Positions 61,701 to 64,000 of a stretch of 64,000 nucleotides of DNA are shown piece by piece (position 1 is the stretch's first letter; every line of letters begins with the position of its first letter). A model generated the notes under the pieces. That model saw only the letters and a list, made by a program, of their open reading frames with translations, ran no database searches and was not told the origin of the DNA. A program made the translations under genes and the position numbers. The DNA comes from Halobacillus_B rhizosphaerae (GTDB taxonomy: Bacteria; Bacillota; Bacilli; Bacillales; Halobacillaceae), in contig NZ_JAUTWQ010000014.1 in assembly GCF_046719735.1 (NCBI RefSeq), forward strand, positions 1 to 64,000, given 5' to 3'.

Positions 61701-63803
61701 CTAATATCCATTTACATATCGATCAATCGTCCAGGCAGACTGAGGCGAAATAGCTCCCGGACCGCCTAAAATATGATAGGTCTGACCTTTGTGATAGTGA
61801 AGATAGGTAAGCTCTTGTTGAATAGTTTTATCTATTTTTTTCGGGGGTACTAGCAGAACTCTATCTTTTTGTTTTCCTGCTAATGCCGCTCCCGTCAGTG
61901 CATCATTATATTTCTCTCCAGTAGCAAAGTAAAGATTGCCTTCGCTTGGGGAAAAGTGGAGCAGAACTTGAAAGCTCGTTTCATAGCGATTGGTACCATT
62001 GACTCTGGAAGTAGTTATTCCCAGATCGCCAACTGCCCTATCACTAATGGCTCCCGACCCGCCAATCACTATTCCTGAATTAAATTTTTCAGATTGAATA
62101 TAGTTTTTTACTACAGTCGGTACCTTATTTTCTTTTACAAAAATGATAGGCATTTGGGCATTTTGAGCATAAGCTGCCACTGAAACTGCATCGGGGAAAT
62201 TTTCCCCGGTTACTATAATTGCTTTCTCACTGTTAAAGGTTAAGGTCTTGTCGATAGCAATTGATGTTTTATAACGCGTGTCGCCCGCTACTCTTATTGT
62301 TTTTATTCCATTTTCATTTAGTTTTTCTTTCACCTCAGAAGACAATGCTCCCGGACCGCCGGTAAGCACTACATAATCTGTCTTCAACCGTTTAAGTTCT
62401 TTCACATGCTCCGAAGTGATCTGATTATTTTTAACCAGCAGAATAGGCGACTTCAATTGATTAGCAAGAGGAGTAGCGGCTAAACTGTCTGGAAAACGAT
62501 CTGCGGTCGCCATCACGACGAATTTTCCCGTGTAAGATTCCCCATTAGCCTTATAATTGGTCTCCTCTAAACTATCCCAGCCATTTTTCGAAATAGCTAG
62601 GGATGTTTCTACTGAGGTCGTACCGGCAATTCGATTATTCTCATTGATAAGCTGCTTTGACCGCCCGGCATTAATCAGTCCTTCGCCGAGCTGTGCTTCT
62701 TCTGTCAGCGGGTGGGCTCCTTTAGATAATAAAGTTTTTATTTGTTCACTCGTTAAATAAGGAGCTGCCGCTTTTAAGCGGGCTGCAAGAGAAACAACAA
62801 TTGGAGTGGCCATACTCGTTCCATCTAAATATTCATAACTGCCATCCAAGTATGTACTGTAAATGTGAGAGCCAGGCGCAGCCACATCAATATTCGGTCC
62901 ATAATTAGAGAAATCAGCCCGCTTCTGAGTTCCTGTTTCCGTGGCACCTACAGAAAGTACTGAAGAAAAAGCAGCCGGGAAGGTAGTGCGGTCTACGTCA
63001 TCATTGCCTGCGGCAGCAATAACAAGCACTCCCGCATTATTCGCGTATTCCACTGCCTCTTGCATGTACTCTGAATTTGAATAGCCGCCAAGGCTCAAAT
63101 TGATGATATCAGCACCATGGTCTACAGCATAATTGATCCCCTGTGCTACATCTGACATATATCCCTCACGCGCTTCTATCACTTTAATCGGCATGATCTT
63201 TGCTCCTTTGGATATAGAAGAAATTCCTATGCCATTAAATGTACCTGCTCCCACGAGTCCCGCTATGTGAGTCCCATGACCAAAATAATCTTCTGGGAGC
63301 TTTCCTGGCTCCAGCACGTTATATCCTTTAACCAAGCTGCCTTTAAGATCGGGGTGATCTTCATCTACTCCAGAGTCAATGACAGCAACCGTCACCCCTG
63401 TTGAATTCTGGTCGTTGTACCAGCTTTGATCAATATTTACATCTTTAAAGAACTGAAACTGCTTAGAAAATAAGGGATCTTTTTCAGCTTCTCCCCATGC
63501 GTAAACCGGAGTATCCAGCTCCGCAAACTGAACATCAGTTTCTTTTCTTAGTTCTTTTATTCTGCTGGATGCCTGTTTTTCAGCAACTTTTAATATGTAA
63601 ACTTCCCCATCTTTATGAGGCGTCTTTTTTAATACTTTTTCATTGCTCTGTGTATGTATCTTTTGATCATGGTCCTGATTATATTTAACAATAATTCTCA
63701 CTGTATCATCTGACTGCGCATAAACGGCACTCGTGCAGAGGCAGAAGCTCAATACAAGGCCAAACGTAACCAGAAAAAATGGAAGCCAATTTTTTCGTAA
63801 CAT
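61701..63803 (-). CDS. S8 subtilase with CWB2 anchor, 700 aa
   Basis: This 700-aa secreted protease has a signal peptide (about 1-28), a propeptide (30-90), and a compact S8 domain with D143 (VIDSGVDEDHPDL), H176 (FGHGTHIAG) and S330 (LDGTSMATP). Three CWB2 modules follow (about 390-700). The linker has an unusual insertion (NYKANGESYTG) in the first CWB2. The preferred start is ATG 63803 behind AGAGG; GTG 63809 is an alternative. Confidence 0.93.
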   Translation of the reverse strand: MLRKNWLPFFLVTFGLVLSFCLCTSAVYAQSDDTVRIIVKYNQDHDQKIHTQSNEKVLKKTPHKDGEVYILKVAEKQASSRIKELRKETDVQFAELDTPVYAWGEAEKDPLFSKQFQFFKDVNIDQSWYNDQNSTGVTVAVIDSGVDEDHPDLKGSLVKGYNVLEPGKLPEDYFGHGTHIAGLVGAGTFNGIGISSISKGAKIMPIKVIEAREGYMSDVAQGINYAVDHGADIINLSLGGYSNSEYMQEAVEYANNAGVLVIAAAGNDDVDRTTFPAAFSSVLSVGATETGTQKRADFSNYGPNIDVAAPGSHIYSTYLDGSYEYLDGTSMATPIVVSLAARLKAAAPYLTSEQIKTLLSKGAHPLTEEAQLGEGLINAGRSKQLINENNRIAGTTSVETSLAISKNGWDSLEETNYKANGESYTGKFVVMATADRFPDSLAATPLANQLKSPILLVKNNQITSEHVKELKRLKTDYVVLTGGPGALSSEVKEKLNENGIKTIRVAGDTRYKTSIAIDKTLTFNSEKAIIVTGENFPDAVSVAAYAQNAQMPIIFVKENKVPTVVKNYIQSEKFNSGIVIGGSGAISDRAVGDLGITTSRVNGTNRYETSFQVLLHFSPSEGNLYFATGEKYNDALTGAALAGKQKDRVLLVPPKKIDKTIQQELTYLHYHKGQTYHILGGPGAISPQSAWTIDRYVNGY

Positions 63804-63920
63804 CCCCACTATCCTCTCCGTTGAAATTACGGTGATTATAACACATTTAAAATTTGTTTAACTAGAGTTATTGGAAGGAATTACAAAAAAGGCCACAGAA
63901 TATTTCATCTGAGCCTGGAC

Positions 63921-64000
63921 TTACAAAGAGTTTTCTTTTTCAGTGGAGTTGGCCGTGTTTTCATCGTCAAGAGGCGTATCTATGCCTAAATGCTGTTTTA
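63921..64000 (-). CDS. C-terminal end of an unidentified gene
   Basis: The window's right edge holds the last 25 codons of a minus-strand gene, ending TAA at 63923-63921. The visible tail is acidic and polar (LGIDTPLDDENTANSTEK) and gives no family. The gap 63804-63920 shows no clear terminator. Confidence 0.5.
   Translation of the reverse strand, partial: KQHLGIDTPLDDENTANSTEKENSL

Noticed and set aside
1..64000. CRISPR arrays, tRNA or rRNA genes
   Set aside because: No regularly spaced direct repeats and no tRNA/rRNA sequence were recognised.

Overview
The window is a chromosomal segment of a low-to-mid GC Firmicute of the family Bacillaceae. The gene order comFA-comFC-yvyF-flgM-flgN-flgK-flgL-yviE-fliW-csrA-hag-flaG-fliD-fliS-fliT-hpf, followed away from comFA by degV-degU-degS-yvyE, is that of the Bacillus subtilis comF/flagellar/deg region. 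Acidic secreted proteins, many CWB2-type wall-anchored enzymes and the large flagellin suggest a moderately halophilic genus such as Halobacillus; the genus is an inference. Nearly everything is on the minus strand, so transcription runs from right to left.

Layout. 1-530: truncated dispersed repeat, a possible IS end and a 66-codon gene. 768-1331: hpf. 1811-3907: an LtaS-type sulfatase-fold membrane enzyme, the only + strand gene in the left part. 3965-14403: late flagellar genes. Three SigD promoters (yvyF/flgM, csrA/hag, hag/flaG) and a CsrA-type hairpin in the hag leader can be read from the sequence. 14468-19973: comFC, comFA, a small membrane ORF, degV, degU, degS. 20136-22340: yvyE and an APC permease on +. 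22519-24635: a TcaA-like protein, then a c-di-GMP-I riboswitch in front of a 40-aa SinI-like antirepressor, a YkvS-like gene and a 41-aa ORF. 24815-39370: a surface-polysaccharide region with an LCP ligase, cysQ, the apparent operon galU-ugd-sat-sulfate permease-cysC, a PssD/PssE pair, a GT4, a Wzy-like polymerase, a PIG-L deacetylase and a MurJ-type flippase. 39521-63803: five large surface proteins, each ending in three CWB2 modules (amidase, 5'-nucleotidase, nuclease, two subtilases). Between them lie a three-component lipid-linked glycosylation operon, a sulfotransferase, a second galU and a Wzz/BY-kinase pair.

How the parts fit. UDP-glucose dehydrogenase and PAPS synthesis appear to share one operon, and the window also has a PAP phosphatase and a sulfotransferase but no PAPS reductase. 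I infer that this locus makes a uronic-acid-containing, sulfated wall polysaccharide, possibly the ligand of the CWB2 proteins. A c-di-GMP-I riboswitch whose coding region is a SinI-like antirepressor would link c-di-GMP directly to the SinR matrix/motility switch; this is the most striking observation in the window. The motility genes (SigD, CsrA/FliW, DegS/DegU) lie in the same segment.
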